From Punica granatum (taxonomy: Eukaryota; Streptophyta; Magnoliopsida; Myrtales; Lythraceae): a stretch of DNA of 64,000 bases. A program made the position numbers and the translations under genes. Shown here piece by piece: positions 1-13,490 of the stretch; positions within the stretch are counted from its first letter, which is position 1, and the number at the start of each line of letters is the position of its first letter. The stretch spans positions 6,696,001-6,760,000 of the forward strand of contig NC_045130.1 of the NCBI RefSeq assembly GCF_007655135.1. Direction: 5' to 3'. The notes beneath the pieces are model-generated. The model was given only the letters and a program-made list of their open reading frames with translations, did not search any database and had not been told where the DNA came from.

Positions 1-212
1 CTATGAGGGCTTGATGTTATGTAATAGTTGTTTTCAATCAATAGGTTAATTAGTCATATCCAAGCTTTCTTGCCTAACCATAATCGAGCATCTCAAGTAT
101 GGAATCACCGGAACTGCATCATCCAATATTTGAGATCCCATTTATCTTATCATATATAAAAAGCATTTCGTTTCATAAGTTCAATTCAGTTGATTTCTTC
201 ATTGATCCAATG

Positions 213-245
<33 letters not shown>
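213..245. repeat. (TA)n microsatellite
   Basis: Uninterrupted TA dinucleotide run of roughly 30 bases within AT-rich DNA. It explains the poly-Ile/Tyr stretch of the short frame crossing it, which is not a gene. Confidence 0.9.
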
Positions 246-246
<1 letters not shown>

Positions 247-2644
247 CTCGGCAAATATTGCTCCTTCATTTAAGTTGCTTCCATCTATGTGTGACCGAAA
301 ATCCTAATCCCATTCCCCGATCCTTAATTTAGTAATTTGAACGTGGATTGTCCTCCAATTTGCTTGTCACAGTTTCATTACCATATTAATATTGTGGACA
401 GTTCTCAATTCTCATCCACGGATAGGTTGACTTTGAGAAGTCAAAAGACACGACCCCATAACCTCTCTTTTCGAAAAAATAGGATTCCTTCACAGACTTT
501 CTTTCTTATCCAATCTAATCACAATAACAGGCTTTCTTATTTAAATCTGTCATTCACTATTGGATTTCTTAATCACTTCAAACAATCAAATGGCTATAAT
601 CTTAAAAATAAACAAAAATAATAATAAAATGTGACGGCCTAACAGATTATTATAATTATATCGAATGATGTCGAATGATGATTATTGCACAAAATATACC
701 CGGGACGTTTACTAGCTATTTGTTAGAAAAATTAATTAAAAATATGAGATAATTGCTTACAAATATTATGGCAATCGAGAGCTCAGCAATGCGATCGCGA
801 ACTATTTCTTTGATCACATCTTCCTTCAGCTCGCCGTCCTTCGAATTCTTTCAAATGTTTATCGAGAATCGAGGCTTCATACAGAAATGTGCGAGAAATA
901 GATATCTGGTATCTCCAGTACTCAAGATAGAAATAGTTGTTTTTGTGCAGGTACCATGTCATCTCTGCTTGAGATGAGCGATCTTGTATTGCGGGAGGTA
1001 CATCGAGTAAATACCGATCGATTTTGATCGTAATTTGGCAGAAACATGCGCCGGCATATGTTGCGGTTGGCCAAGAGGGGAAAAAGAGTCAAGGGGACGG
1101 CAAATTTTAGTTGCCAATTTTGAACCATTTTCACATATGCAAAATCTATCGATCAGATCAGATCAGATCAGATCCTGCGGATGTAATCTCATCCACCGCT
1201 GCCTGAATCTAAGCCCCACATGTATGTCCTATCCCTTTACTCAACGAACTTCGATGTCCCTATAATTCCTATTTTACTTATTTATTGCATTTTTTTTAAT
1301 TATCATTTTATTTAACAATACCAATACGAAAGTCTCGTTTATATCCATAAGTTTATACTTTCTCTTAAATTGAGTTGTGGTGATTTCGGGATTATTTTAG
1401 AACGCATGTCGTAATTATGCCGATGTATCAAATTAACAACTTATTCAATATCTTACCCCGAATGTTCTCTCTTTCAATTTTATCAAATATATCTTCGAAA
1501 AGACGTTATCTTTTGCTTGAAAATTACCAAAACTAATATAAAAATTTCTTCGAATTATATAAGTTGTCTTGAAACTTATCCATATTTTCCCATAAGCATT
1601 TCTCTCTTTTTATTTTCACTTAAAATGGAAGGGAAATGCGGTGACAATTGTAAAAAGGAATGAATAAAATTCAGACAGCTTGCCGATGAGAACGTCCATG
1701 ATAATTTCATTACAAGATAATTGCAAATTGCAAGAGGATATGGAGAGCATGTTTTGTTCGTAGATTCGTATATATAAATAATATTCTGATATCTTTTACA
1801 AAATATAAATTACATGATTAGATAAAATTAGTTCGAGAATACGATAGCAATTATCAGGAGCACAATTTTTCTTGGCCAGCCGGCAACGGTAAAATTACAG
1901 TATTGTAAAAATAAATGAGTTGTTTTTTTTTTGTAATTATCAGGTTAAATTTTAAATTTTATTTGTGAATTACGTTAGGAAGTTCGATCGTGCTCCGACT
2001 ATTATGATATTATATCACATCCTCTTAGTTAATGTTCGATGACATAATGGACATGGGATAGGTGACGATTATGACCTCAAACATGTGCGCTGAAAATTGG
2101 GGTTGAAGAGTCCAAAACCAAAAGGAAACCTTTCCATATAAACTATAAATTCGATGAATCTTACTTCTCGAAACAGCTTCATCTCCAAAACACAAGTCCG
2201 ATAATGCATAATTATATCCTTAACTATACGTTTATGGATGTGCGTGTGTGTATATATATATATGTATGTATACGCCTGTGTCCATATGAATGAGCTGGGT
2301 TACTTCATCAATAACAAGCCTAACACATTTCAATCATTGAAAATAACTTCAAAGTTGTAATTGATTGTCATCAATGATTAAGAAAGTGATAGCACTAGCT
2401 GCACTTGTGCTTGTGGAAATTGGCATTGAATACCCCAAGTAGAAGCAATTGGTTTTATTAAAAAAAATAATACATATAATAATGAAGTTTCCCCCACGAA
2501 ACTCCTTTAGTTGTCATTTCCCAATGTAGACAACAGTATATCCCATATAATGAAAAGAAAAAAGAAAAATAAATATCAACGTGGTGGGTTGATTGAAATA
2601 GTTGGACATTTTTTTTTTCCTTCAATAATATCTCATGTTAGAGT

Positions 2645-2764
2645 ATTGTGAATAAAAAAAATCTACGTTGGGGGAGCTTTACCCCTTAATAGGTTGACTC
2701 GGTTCGACTGAATTAGTTTGAATCTAATTTTGCTTCTGAATGCTACCGGGCACGCCAAAAAAAA
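2645..2764 (+). mobile_element. SINE, 5'-truncated copy (3' part only)
   Basis: The segment matches the right-hand part of the SINE at 11998-12183: the 'gtgaat...aaa' block, a 'gagctttaccccttaat' block, a 'gactcggttcgactgaat' block, a 'gctaccgggcacgcc' end and a short A-tail. The left part with the tRNA-like promoter boxes is missing, so this is a truncated or decayed insertion. Confidence 0.6.
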
Positions 2765-3848
2765 CAAATATTGAGAAAAAAAAGGAAAAGTGAAAACAAT
2801 GCTTGAAAATGTATCGTAATGTATAAATAGAATTATTCACTATCACCAACCTTCACGTCGTCGTGCATAAATACTAGTTATTATTTTCTCGTACTATCTA
2901 ATTCTGGAGCTTTCTGGACCCTACCGTGGTAATATGTTATAGCGTGGTTGACAAAAAATTGATTTGGACTATAAATGTAAAGAAAGAAGGAAATTTCAAA
3001 TTTGGGTTGGGTAGGATTAAGTGAAAGAAAGTTGACTCGAGTAGTTCTCACTTCTCAGAATTAATGGAAGGGACAGAACAAAAGATGTCTCAATTGACAT
3101 GTGAAAGAGGTTGGATTCTTTTAAATCTTCTCTTCTTGACCCGAGAGGCATGTAATTGGGCCTCCAGCCCAACAAGCGAACCTTGAAAGAAAGAGGAAGC
3201 CGACGGGCCCGTTAGGGCCCAATCCAGCTTTATGGTGAATTGGAGAACTAGAGATGAAAAATTTTGGAGTGGCACTCCACATCTTCAACATCCAGGAGAT
3301 TCCTCCAACCAATTGGGACATAATTCTTTTTTGTTTAGTTACTCTTAATAGCCTCTGTCCATGTACTTCGAGGGAGAAGATAGGAAGTGTGCGCAAAACA
3401 TCTTCTCTTGACTCCATATTAGAACACCCGATTGATTATCGAGACACATATAATTTCAACTGACAAACATAGATTATCGGCGTCAGTTGACGACGTTCAA
3501 ACATCAAAAGTTATTACGAGGACGAAGTCCGTGCTCTACAACTTGAATTAATGCACAACAAGAGCAAAGGGGTACCAAATCTTATGTCCTATAATCACAT
3601 ATTACAAACCCACCATAAAGTTGGAGCCCTAAAGGGAAAAAAGGATAAAAGGAAACAACAATATAAGGAAAAATAATGCACAAATTAAAAGAACAAAACA
3701 AAAGAGAAAAGAAGAAAAAACAAAAAGGTAAAGGGAATTTGGACAAGATAATAATTACATCATCATGTCATGCGGTGACTTAATGATATAACTGGGGAGC
3801 CCAAATTGAAGCATTGATTCACTCATTTATTCATTCATCAGGTGTCAA

Positions 3849-6800
3849 TCAGACGGTCTCTGGTCCAGTAGTACTTCCCTCCTTGGATCGAGCATCATCA
3901 TCTGCATGAGCCCCAATTAGCTCAACCTTCTGGGATTTCCTGTCTTCTCGGATCTTCCCCCACAGCGTGCAGTAGAGCCCACCCACCAGCATAAGTGCCC
4001 CTCCCACCCTGCATCATCACCACATCATTGCATATGTCTCAGTTCAAAAGCAACTCTCGCCCGAACCTGGTCCAGAAATGGGCCACAGTATAGTGTACAC
4101 GGTTGATCTCTCTCATACGTAACCAAGAGGTTTCTTGTGTGATTATTGTCAATAGGACTTTTTGTGCCTCTCTGTTTGCGTAACAAGAAGTAGTCGATGT
4201 CACTTTTTAGTTTTCAAGATTGACTAGGAAAGATCCCACGACCCCAGTAAGGGAAGAGGAGGAATGAATGTATGTCCAGACTATATACCTTCCCCAGTAG
4301 AGAGTCTCTTTCCAGAGGAAAGCAGAGAAGATGGCAGTGACGACGAGAGCCAAGGGAGTGAACATTGCGGTGAAAACCGGCCCTTTCTTCTCTACTGCCC
4401 ATACTTGAAGCCAGTATGTGATTCCTGTCACGATCACTCCCTGCATTCCCCGCCGCCCTCATTATTCATGAATGATTTGATTATCTAGAGAATTTCTAAT
4501 TTATATAGATAGAAAACTACAAAAAGAAATGAATAAAATTAATTAACATGGCCTATTATTTCATGCAAAGTGAAATCTTTAATTTTAAGAATTTAGTTGT
4601 TCCTGTTTTTCTGCAACGAAGATCAGCCGGAATGGATAGATCAAAAGCAGGGCGAGTGTTTTAGCTTCTAGGATTGTGACAGACGGACCTAAGGACGCGA
4701 GCCTGAATGTGTTGATTAAGTCGTGGATGATTTAGGTGCGGTGATGAGCTGTGATATTTCAGACAGTTAAACAGTTCCTCCCCCTTCCATAAAGCATCTC
4801 GTACGCGTGCATGATCGTCAGATGGCATTTGTGAATGGATATTCCATGAGGATCGGAGACGTATCCTGGGCACGTGCATCTACTAGGGCATTCTAGCTAG
4901 AGTGGATCAGGTCGTAATCGGATTAAATGAGAGCACTATGAGACATATCACATTCATCCGATGATAATGTCCATTATTCACCTATAGGTCAGAAGATCGA
5001 ACTACAATGATAATGGCTACATGATTCACAAACCCAAATATGTTCCAAAACCCTAAGCATGATCCTTGGGGATCCAACTCTACTTTTGGACCTAAATTTC
5101 TGCCACTTTCCACTATGAACCTTTCTGCGACCAAAAATATTTGCCGGCAGAGGGGATGAAAAATTTGATGTGAGGGGTATGAAGATCTGATATCGATTGA
5201 GATTTGATGTGCTTGGAATTTGTAACTATTCCTTGGTTAAATTATGCTTCTTAAATCGAGGAGGGTGTAGCGCAGTGGCGCACGCGTGATAACCAAGAGG
5301 TTCTAGGTTCGATATTCATATAAAATCATCCACGTAACAGAAAAAAAAAAATCTGCTTCTTAAGACACAAAAGAAATATATGGAAATGGGAGAGGATCCA
5401 TACACAGTAGACAACCGAGAGGAGGTTGATGTCCCACCCGAGCTTCCAGGCGGATGGGCTTCTCTCCACCGCGACTGCCCAGAAAGCCGACTGCACGCAG
5501 CTGAAGAAACACTGCAGCGCAGTGAGACGCAGCTTCGCAGGATACTGCTTCACTATGGGACCCTGCCCAGTAAACAAAACAAAGTGGAACACGTGTAATT
5601 TCAAAGTTATCTTGTACTTTTATCATCAATATGAAAATATTCACGCATATAGATATATATGAAATGTTTATATGTATATCTTTTTGTGTGTGACTGGACT
5701 CTTTTTGCCTGAGCTGCAACAGCTTGCGCTATAGGAAACTGATCAATAATGGATTCACAAAACCTATTACCCGAATATAGAGCATACTAGAATTCAACTT
5801 TGGGTTATGGTCCATACAATTGTATGCCAAAGTGACCTATCCTTTGCTTTATGTACCGATCGACATATTTGGGGCCATGAGATATTGTCAAGGGTGTCTC
5901 TTATCAATTAGAAAGCTTTTTTCTAACGCTCGATTAGCAATAACGAGAGATGTCTTCATGAACTCAAACATCTCCCAAGTTGGCAGATGTACGTAGTGGA
6001 ATTAGTGGTAATTATATAATCATAGTACTGCACGAGAAGATTTCAATGCACAAATCTCCTTTAGGTTTATTGCGTGATTAGTGCAGATGACGACGTAAGG
6101 CTGGGGTGAGGAGAAAGTTGGCGAACCTGAAGAACAAGCCACAGAGACCAGAGGACGTTGGAGGAGAGCATGAGGAGTGAACCCTTGACCCACTGATGAT
6201 CCCTTGAGCTCGAGACATCCTCAGTTGGGTGATTCATCGTTTTCGCTTGGTTATTGTTTGATGACATGTACCATTTCAGCATGATCTTCACTTGGGGCCC
6301 CCTCAGAAAGGCAAACACCATTGCCCCAGAAACTCCCATCACAGCACCCACCACTTTTGCTATCCCATGGAATCTCCTTATCGAAATGCTCTCCATCCTT
6401 GCATTATAACCAATCAATCGATAAATCGATAAAATGAATTCCATGGAATTATATCGAAGATATTTTCCCTTTGCTCTTTCGGTTCTTCCCATTTTACCTT
6501 AAACAAACAGCGATAATGAAAGTGATGGCTGGGATTATGTTGGTGGTGGCAGCAGCAAATGTAGCGGTGGTATGGTTGATTGCAACACAGTAGAGGTTTA
6601 AGCTGAGTGTGAGCCTGAAACAGTGCAGGAAAACATATGTTTATCACTCCATGAGTATGCCGAATTAAATAAAACGAGTCACGATTAACAACAACACGCG
6701 CCATGTGTGCAGTAAATGGCATAACTTTCGCTTTGCATGTCCATCCATGTTTACGGAATGTGAGTTCTCATGCAATGTTGCTTGCATAAACAATTATTTG

Positions 6801-7335
6801 CAATTGAAACAGCAATAATGAACGTATTCATCATTCTTTTTCTTTTTTTTTTTTAATACCGGCGGCCCAACGTTGGTCTCTTTTATCAAAAGAAATGTTT
6901 ATTAAATGACTTTGTATCATGTACCGAGTTCAAGATGGCGAGCTTGAAGTTGCAAATTATTTATAACCAGTCAAAGAACCGTACCCGCAGAACGAAACCA
7001 AGAAGATCTTGAAGAGCAACCCATACGACATGGGAGCATACTTGTTGCTGCAATACAAATGACAAAAACCGAGGATCATCAGCTCTGTAAGTACATATCA
7101 GAATCTAGAAAGACGATGACATTTAACTGATCACAACAATATAAAAGAGCTTATCAGTATACCTCTCGAAGAAGAAAGCTAAGGGAGACAGGGCAAGAAA
7201 GGCCAGAGCTTGACGGAAGACGACGAATACAAAAGGGTTCATGCCTTTGGAGATCGCAGCCTTGGAGAAGAGAGCCATTCCCGCATAAACTAACTGAACA
7301 AAGAGCATTGCGACATAAGGCTTGTGGGACTTCAT
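3849..7335 (-). CDS. UMAMIT: WAT1-related/UMAMIT transporter (UMAMIT21-like, EamA family)
   Basis: Plant drug/metabolite-superfamily membrane exporter of the nodulin MtN21 (UMAMIT) type. Family members move amino acids or auxin across plasma or vacuolar membranes; the substrate here is not known. Exons in transcription order: 7335-7163, 7047-6985, 6614-6498, 6397-6127, 5562-5404, 4440-4289, 4008-3849. All introns are GT-AG and all phases join, giving 364 residues, a normal length. The first EamA domain lies at about residues 8-137 and the second at about 180-318. The family signature EKKGPVFTAMFTPL is at about 278-291, followed by a short hydrophilic acidic C-terminus ending in PETV. As I remember the Arabidopsis proteins, it is closest to At5g64700 (UMAMIT21). 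The start is the only ATG upstream of the conserved KPYVAMLFVQ segment, with a good TATA box about 165 bp upstream. A small SINE lies in intron 5. Confidence 0.9.
5255..5353 (+). mobile_element. Short tRNA-derived SINE in intron 5 of the UMAMIT gene
   Basis: About 99 bp. It starts 'gagggtgtagcgcagtgg' (tRNA box A-like), carries 'ggttctaggttcgat' (box B-like) and ends in an 11-A tail. It is flanked by a perfect 10-bp direct repeat TGCTTCTTAA at 5245-5254 and 5354-5363, the target-site duplication. It lies antisense to the host gene and away from its splice sites. Confidence 0.8.
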
Positions 7336-7497
7336 CTTTTTTTTTTTTCTGTGTTGTCAAGAATATTTTGAATTTTTGATGTGTTAGTGATGATAAAGTT
7401 CGAGGTTAGTATTGTTGGGTCTGGGACGTGAAGTTGTGTTCTTGACCAGGACACAACATGTAATTGGAGATGAGGAGAGGAATGGACTCTGCCCTTG

Positions 7498-7505
7498 TAT
7501 TTATA
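7498..7505 (-). promoter_or_regulatory. TATA box of the UMAMIT gene
   Basis: On the minus strand this reads TATAAATA. It lies about 165 bp upstream of the start codon at 7335, so transcription would begin near 7465-7470 with a leader of about 130 nt. This placement is typical of plant promoters and no other TATA-like element is as good nearby. The start site itself is inferred. Confidence 0.55.
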
Positions 7506-10500
7506 GCACTCAGACCGAAATCTGCACGTGCTTTATATGTCGTGTTCCCTTAAGTGCGAGAAATTATTGTGCGCTCCTGGCTATTTGTCCCGGATGAAGT
7601 TCCACGGTGCGTATGAATGGGACGGGCAAGTAGTAGGATTTGCGGGCTGTGGACCACCATCAGATGTTATCATTGTTCTGCAGGACAAACTAGTATATAT
7701 GCTATTAAGATTCATCTACTGGGACCGTAACTGTACATGGTGTGCCAAGAAAGGTGTACTCCCATGACGATAAATGTCATGCTTGCTCTACCAAAATAAT
7801 GCACCAAAACTCATTGTTAAGCTTTTATTATTAATGACCGTTTTATGTTTTGATGAACTTGGAAAGAAGACTCACGTGGATCCTGACCATTGGCTGGGAA
7901 GAAAACCGACTAGGCTCACGATAATATTGCTCACGTTATAGTTTTATCTCTCAAAGAAGAGACCTCGGTTGTTGTAAGTATCAAAGCTTGTCGAGTTCGT
8001 GTACCGACTATGATTCACTTTTTCTCGAGATGTACTTTGTTGTCCATAGAAAATTACATACAAAGTGCAAAGGCTGGGGGAGAGCTCTGTACTCTGTAGC
8101 ATACTACATATCATGACTGAAAGTGCCAAGAAAGGAGGCATAAAAGCTTTGGTTGGTGATGCATTCAATGTCCCTATCTTGTGTAAGGGCCAAGGCAGCA
8201 TTAGAAGGTCAGTGCGCGAATGCTATAATGAGACACTTGCTAAGGTATTGTTTCAGCATATTTTCCCCATGCCGAACTACCCAAGAACAAGATAGACCAT
8301 ATCCGAAAATGTCTATAACATACGTCAGCTCACGCTACGTATCACTAGAGAACACTCCACCAAAATGCTCGGAGATATCCCTCCCAATGGGTCTACTACA
8401 CGTACCAAGAATCTGCTATATCGGCAGGGTCCAGAGAACCGAAATGCTTCGATCGGGCTAGCAGGCCGATAAAGGGCCTTGGAGTTAGAGTAGGAAATAG
8501 CTATAGAATAGCTTTTGATCCCATAAGGGCAAGGCATGGGTGTAAATAGTCAAGACCACTAAGTCATGTGTGCCATTTGTTTGGGTTTTGCCACATTGAT
8601 TTGGAAATGCTTAATGTGCACGGAGACTAAAGGAACACCTGATTACATATATCCTTACGATATATCGAGGGCATATATAATTGTCTCTGAGGCCCTACAA
8701 AATGTTCATTTTCTGTTGTCGACTCTCAAAACTGAAGATTTAGTTAATTAATCTCTACAAAATTTAGAGTATGAATAATTATTATAGAGAAAATATGATA
8801 AAAAAAGAAACCATTATATGGGAAGATTTTTGCTTGTCATGGTCAGTCTGGTGCTTATGGGAAGGAAAAGTCACTTAGATTTTGTCTATTGGGTTGAGTG
8901 GATATCCCACAATGGCAAAGTATATCATCTCAACTGGGAGAATCAAACAGTACAGTTGTTCCCATCGATCTATTTTTCCTTTTCCTGTGCGCGAAATTAA
9001 GAAATTAGTTTTGTTCTTCTTTTGTCGGAATTCTTCGTTCATCCTACTTCATGCGTACTGTGTCTTATATGGAAATACCAATAAGCAAAATGACGAAATA
9101 GACGTATTATTAATGGTCAGATATTTTGAGATAAGATCATTTAAAGTTTTTCCTTGTCGCCAAAATAAAGGGGAATTTGATTGAAGCAAAATTGAGCTTT
9201 TATAGGACACATTGTCTCTAAACTTTACGGTCCGTTTGTTTTTAGTAAGAAACATGCGTTTGGACCGACAACAATGTCTGGATGTCATGTGTGAAAAAGC
9301 TCAAACCCAGTATACAGAAAAGCTGATAAGATAGGAATGATTGATGCTCTGGTGAATGATATGCATGTATGTGTTTACATATATGAATTTATATGGAACA
9401 CTTGTATGAGATTATACGCATACGCATATATATGTATCAAAACGATGTAGCTATAAGTCGATGAGACCAGCAGTCCAGCACGATATCTATGTTGATATAA
9501 TCAACACACATAATTTTATAGTATATATTTCCAAGAACACTCAGCAAAATATATATTTTCAAGAACAAGAATGCTAAAATCCTTTCAAAAGATGCACCTA
9601 ATAAAGTTCGAGCTCTTGATATTCACTTATACATTAAATAATCCTTGAATGCGTCAAAATCACAATTAATACCATCGTAGAAAAAATTTTGAATTACAAG
9701 AATTTTTTAATTGATTATTAAAAATGATGTACCGACACTTTTATGAGATGGCGAACTTTTATGCATAAGAAACGGATGTGATGAAAATAACGAGATATCT
9801 ATCACCAGAAACATCTACACAGAATTCACCACAAATTATGCTACGATGAGCACCCATGTCTCATTAATTATGTGAGCAGGTGATTGGACTAATGACAATA
9901 CATTTTGCGCCAAACAGTGAGTCGATTAATGATAAGGAGAAAAAAAATCCTTTCTTAGTCAATTCTCTCCACCGTAAGTTATCAAAAAAATCCTCTCGTA
10001 ATGGAAGATTTATCAAACTCTTGTCTCATGATAACAAAGGATTAAGTAGCAATGTCATTAACCAACAAAGTGTTGGTTTAATGGTAGATAACTTCTACTC
10101 TCGGAAGGAGAATAATACTGCAAATTCAAGCCTATGGAAGCCCACTTGTTTGAGCAAAGAAATTATCTTTAATATCTTTTTCCAGAAATATAAGAGCAAT
10201 CCCACATATAGCAACGTCATTATATGGTACTAATTAGCTTTCAAATAGTGGCATTTCATTTCAATGTCTCCGACAGTTAAAGTTGGAGAGAACTCACACG
10301 GCACAATTTGGCCACACTCCCGAGTCGTACACTTTATCTAGCTTGCTAGGGCTTTAATTTTTTTTACATAAATTTCCTTCTTTTTTTTTTAACCTGTTTG
10401 CACCTAAGGGAAGATCCATATAAGATGCAGTGTGTATATATATATATATATAAGCAAAAGCCATTTTACATAAACCGATTTCCATATGTCAAAATTTTTT

Positions 10501-11849
10501 CGGTAGATCCAGGCCTCAAAATTTTGGTAATAGCATTACTATTTTTTTAAATTATTAAGACAAATTAATGAGTACTCTAAAGAGATAAAACTAATCTATA
10601 ATCTATAATAATACATATAGTAAAAGAAAATTAATGCATTTATTATGCACTAAATATTTTAGTATATGTAATTATATAATTTTGTGCAAAAAAATTAATA
10701 AATTTTAATTTTATTTCCAAGGAAATGTCTCAAATACAATTCTGCCACGATAATAAGTTATTATCGGGGTATTTAAAATAAATTTCGAATATAATTTCTG
10801 TGTTCTTATCTTATAACTGCAGCAATTAAGTATATGTATATATTTTTTAGGTGCTAAAAAGTATCCGTTTATAATTCAATCCTTCGGCTTAAAGGAAGGC
10901 TATTTTCCAAGGCGTCATGCGCCTTCAGTACAATAATATACTAATAAAGAATTATTGTATACCATAATTTGATAATTTGATCATTATAATTTTAAAAAAT
11001 GAAAAAAAAAATCTATTTTCATTATTTATTATTATTTTTGTGTGATATGAAAATTATTTTTTCTGATACTTATGAAATATTAAAATAAAACAAACATACA
11101 TGTGCATCGTGATTAATCTAATTATGAAAGTATACTAGATGCAAATTGATAAAAATAATATATTCATAACGATGATCACTTTATAAAAGAATTAATCTTA
11201 CTTTTCTTATAGTTGTATTTTATCATTTGTTGTTAGAACTTTTGAGATACAATTATATAACATAAAAATTTTAACTATTATAAAAATATTTAAACATAAA
11301 TTTGGACAAAATGACTACCATGAACATCCGTGTATCGCACGGGAAAAGGCTGGTAAGAAATGAAAGGGGATAGTAAATCTAGCATTTGCAATAATTAAAC
11401 TTAGAAGAACTTACCCTACCCAAAAAAAATTTCCCTACCGAAAAAACTTAGAAGTACTTAGTGTTTAATGAGGGCTTATGCCGCTGTGAATTACGTCTTT
11501 CGCATTAAACCATTACTATCTACTAGACATTTCACCCACGCGTTGCGTGTGATTAATTATCGTAATAGAAATTTACATATTTTTATTATAAAGTGTCTTT
11601 ATAAATATTAATTAGCTTATAGTTATAGAATTAACTCTTTGATAATTGTCAAAATAACTATAAATAAAATTGTTAAATTTATCATATATTCATTTATTAA
11701 AAAGTGTTAATTTAAATATTATACGTATAAGATTAGTAAAAGCATGAACAACATTAATTTGATTAAAATCAAGGTAATAGTTAAACCTTTTAGTTTTTAA
11801 AAAGAATCTTAATTTTCAATATTGATATCGTGGAAGATATTTGGATTAT

Positions 11850-13490
11850 ATCTTTTGACTAAAAATAAATCACTCGTAACTCACTGAAAAGTAAATCACT
11901 CCTAGAATTTAAATGTCTCAACTTTAAGTAAATTTAATAAAAATGGAAACTAAATTTATTCCATCCGTTTTTCGAACTTCTAAAGAAATCAATTCTCTTA
12001 ACCAAAGTGGGTTGGTTTAAGCGATTCGGCTCTTGTTCTACTTAAATAAGGTATCGGATTCGAGTTCTTGTGAATGTAGAAAATTCAAACTAGAAGAGTT
12101 GTACCCCGTAGTTGGCTGACCCGGCATGATTGGGTTAGTCGAGCCCAATTAAGTTTCCCGATACTAGGGTTAACACCAAAAAAAAAGAAATCAATTCTCA
12201 TAGCATTATTTTTATTTCTAGGTGTAATAAATATTGATACAAAACATGTAATGATTATTGAATATTCCAAAAATCCTTATAATTACAATTAATTTTGTAA
12301 GTAATTACTTGCGTGAAAAGCTTTTAAAGAGTATTTCAACATCCTTTTTGAACTAAATAATCAAATTATGATTTCAAGAATATAATTAAGTATTTGTAGA
12401 ATTGGAAAATGAAAAAAGAAACTAATTCTACTTAATTGAATTCGAAAAGATATATATTTTTCTAAATTGTATGAATTCTTAGATTAATTTACTTTTATGA
12501 TTTTTTTAAAGTGCTTGTGATTTCAATAATGTAAGTAAAATTACTTACGTGAATATTTCTGAAAATATTTCAATATCCTTTTTAAAATGAAATTTTAATT
12601 TTGATTTCAAGAATATGTTTAAGCTCGTGGAATTGAAAATTAGAAACAAAAATAAATAATTCATAGCTCACTGAAAAGTAAATTACTCATAGATTTTAAA
12701 TGTTTCAAATTTAAGTAAATTTAATAAGCATATAAACTAAATTTATTCCATTCGTTTTATGAACTTTTAAAGAAATCAATTCTTTTTGCATCATTTTTAT
12801 TTTTTAAGTGTAATTAATATTAATACATAACATGTAATGGTTATTGAATATTCCAAAACTCCTTACAATTTCAATTTTGTAAGTAATTACTTGCGTGAAA
12901 ATTTTTCAAAAAGTATTTCAACATCGTTTTTGAACTAAATAATCCAATTACAATTTCAAGAGTATAATTAAGCATTTGCATAAATGAAAAATGAAAAAAG
13001 AAACCAATTCTAATTAATCAAATTTGAAAAGATATATTTATTTCTAAATTTTACGAATTCTTAGGTTAATTTACTTGTATTATTTTTTTTCTAAGGTCCT
13101 TGGGATTTCAATAATGTAAGTAAAATTACTTGCGTGGAAATTTTTGAAAAATATTTTAATACCCTTTTTAAATTGAAAAATTAAATTTGATTTCATGAAT
13201 ATTTCAATATCCTTTTTTTGTAGAGTATTTCAATATCTTTTTTTAATAAATAAATTCATAAGCATCACTTTTAATTTCTAAGTGGATTTAATATTAACAT
13301 AAAACTTGTAATAGCCTTTAAATATTCCAATTACGGTTTCAAGAATGCAATCAAGCATTTGTAACATTGGAAATTGGAAAAAGAAAATCATTTAATTAAT
13401 TGAATTTGAAAAGATTATATTTATTCCTAAATTATACGAATTCTTCAATCAATTTATTTGTATTATATTTTTTAATCTTTGAGTTTTTTT
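11850..13490. repeat. Degenerate tandem array, about three units
   Basis: Unit A (about 11850-12640, including a 202-bp SINE insertion), unit B (about 12641-13240) and partial unit C (about 13241-13490) share long, clearly alignable stretches. Both A and B start with 'agctcactgaaaag'-like sequence, run through 'taagtaaatttaataa' and carry two 'ttacttgcgtgaaa'-like blocks each (near 12300 and 12540, and near 12888 and 13122). That also suggests a half-unit of about 240 bp. There is no coding potential. Confidence 0.7.
11998..12183 (+). mobile_element. Full-length tRNA-derived SINE with 16-bp target-site duplication
   Basis: About 186 bp. The left end has an RNA polymerase III box A-like block 'ggttggtttaagcgattcgg' and a box B-like 'tcggattcgagttc', followed by a conserved tail region and a terminal A-run. 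The perfect 16-bp repeat AAAGAAATCAATTCTC flanks it at 11982-11997 and 12184-12199. The corresponding place in the next tandem unit (about 12770-12785) has one uninterrupted copy of the target, which confirms the insertion. Related copies are at 2645-2764, 14041-14213 and, inverted, 61390-61552. Confidence 0.85.

Larger units (their letters stand above)
1..3848. other. Intergenic, AT-rich, no gene recognised
   Basis: No reading frame here resembles a known protein and none is longer than about 100 codons. The stretch holds a TA dinucleotide run (about 213-245), a short GATCA tandem (1151-1174), a TA/TG-rich run near 2251-2275 and the 3' part of a tRNA-derived SINE (2645-2764). The part at about 750-1260 is less AT-rich than its surroundings, but I cannot assign it to anything. 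Confidence 0.6.

Noticed and set aside
9880..10233. 117-codon frame in the desert
   Set aside because: Low-complexity Asn/Ser/Lys-rich sequence, no domain, no splice partners, no promoter.
10434..10452. TA run as a promoter element
   Set aside because: Plain microsatellite with no gene downstream on either strand.
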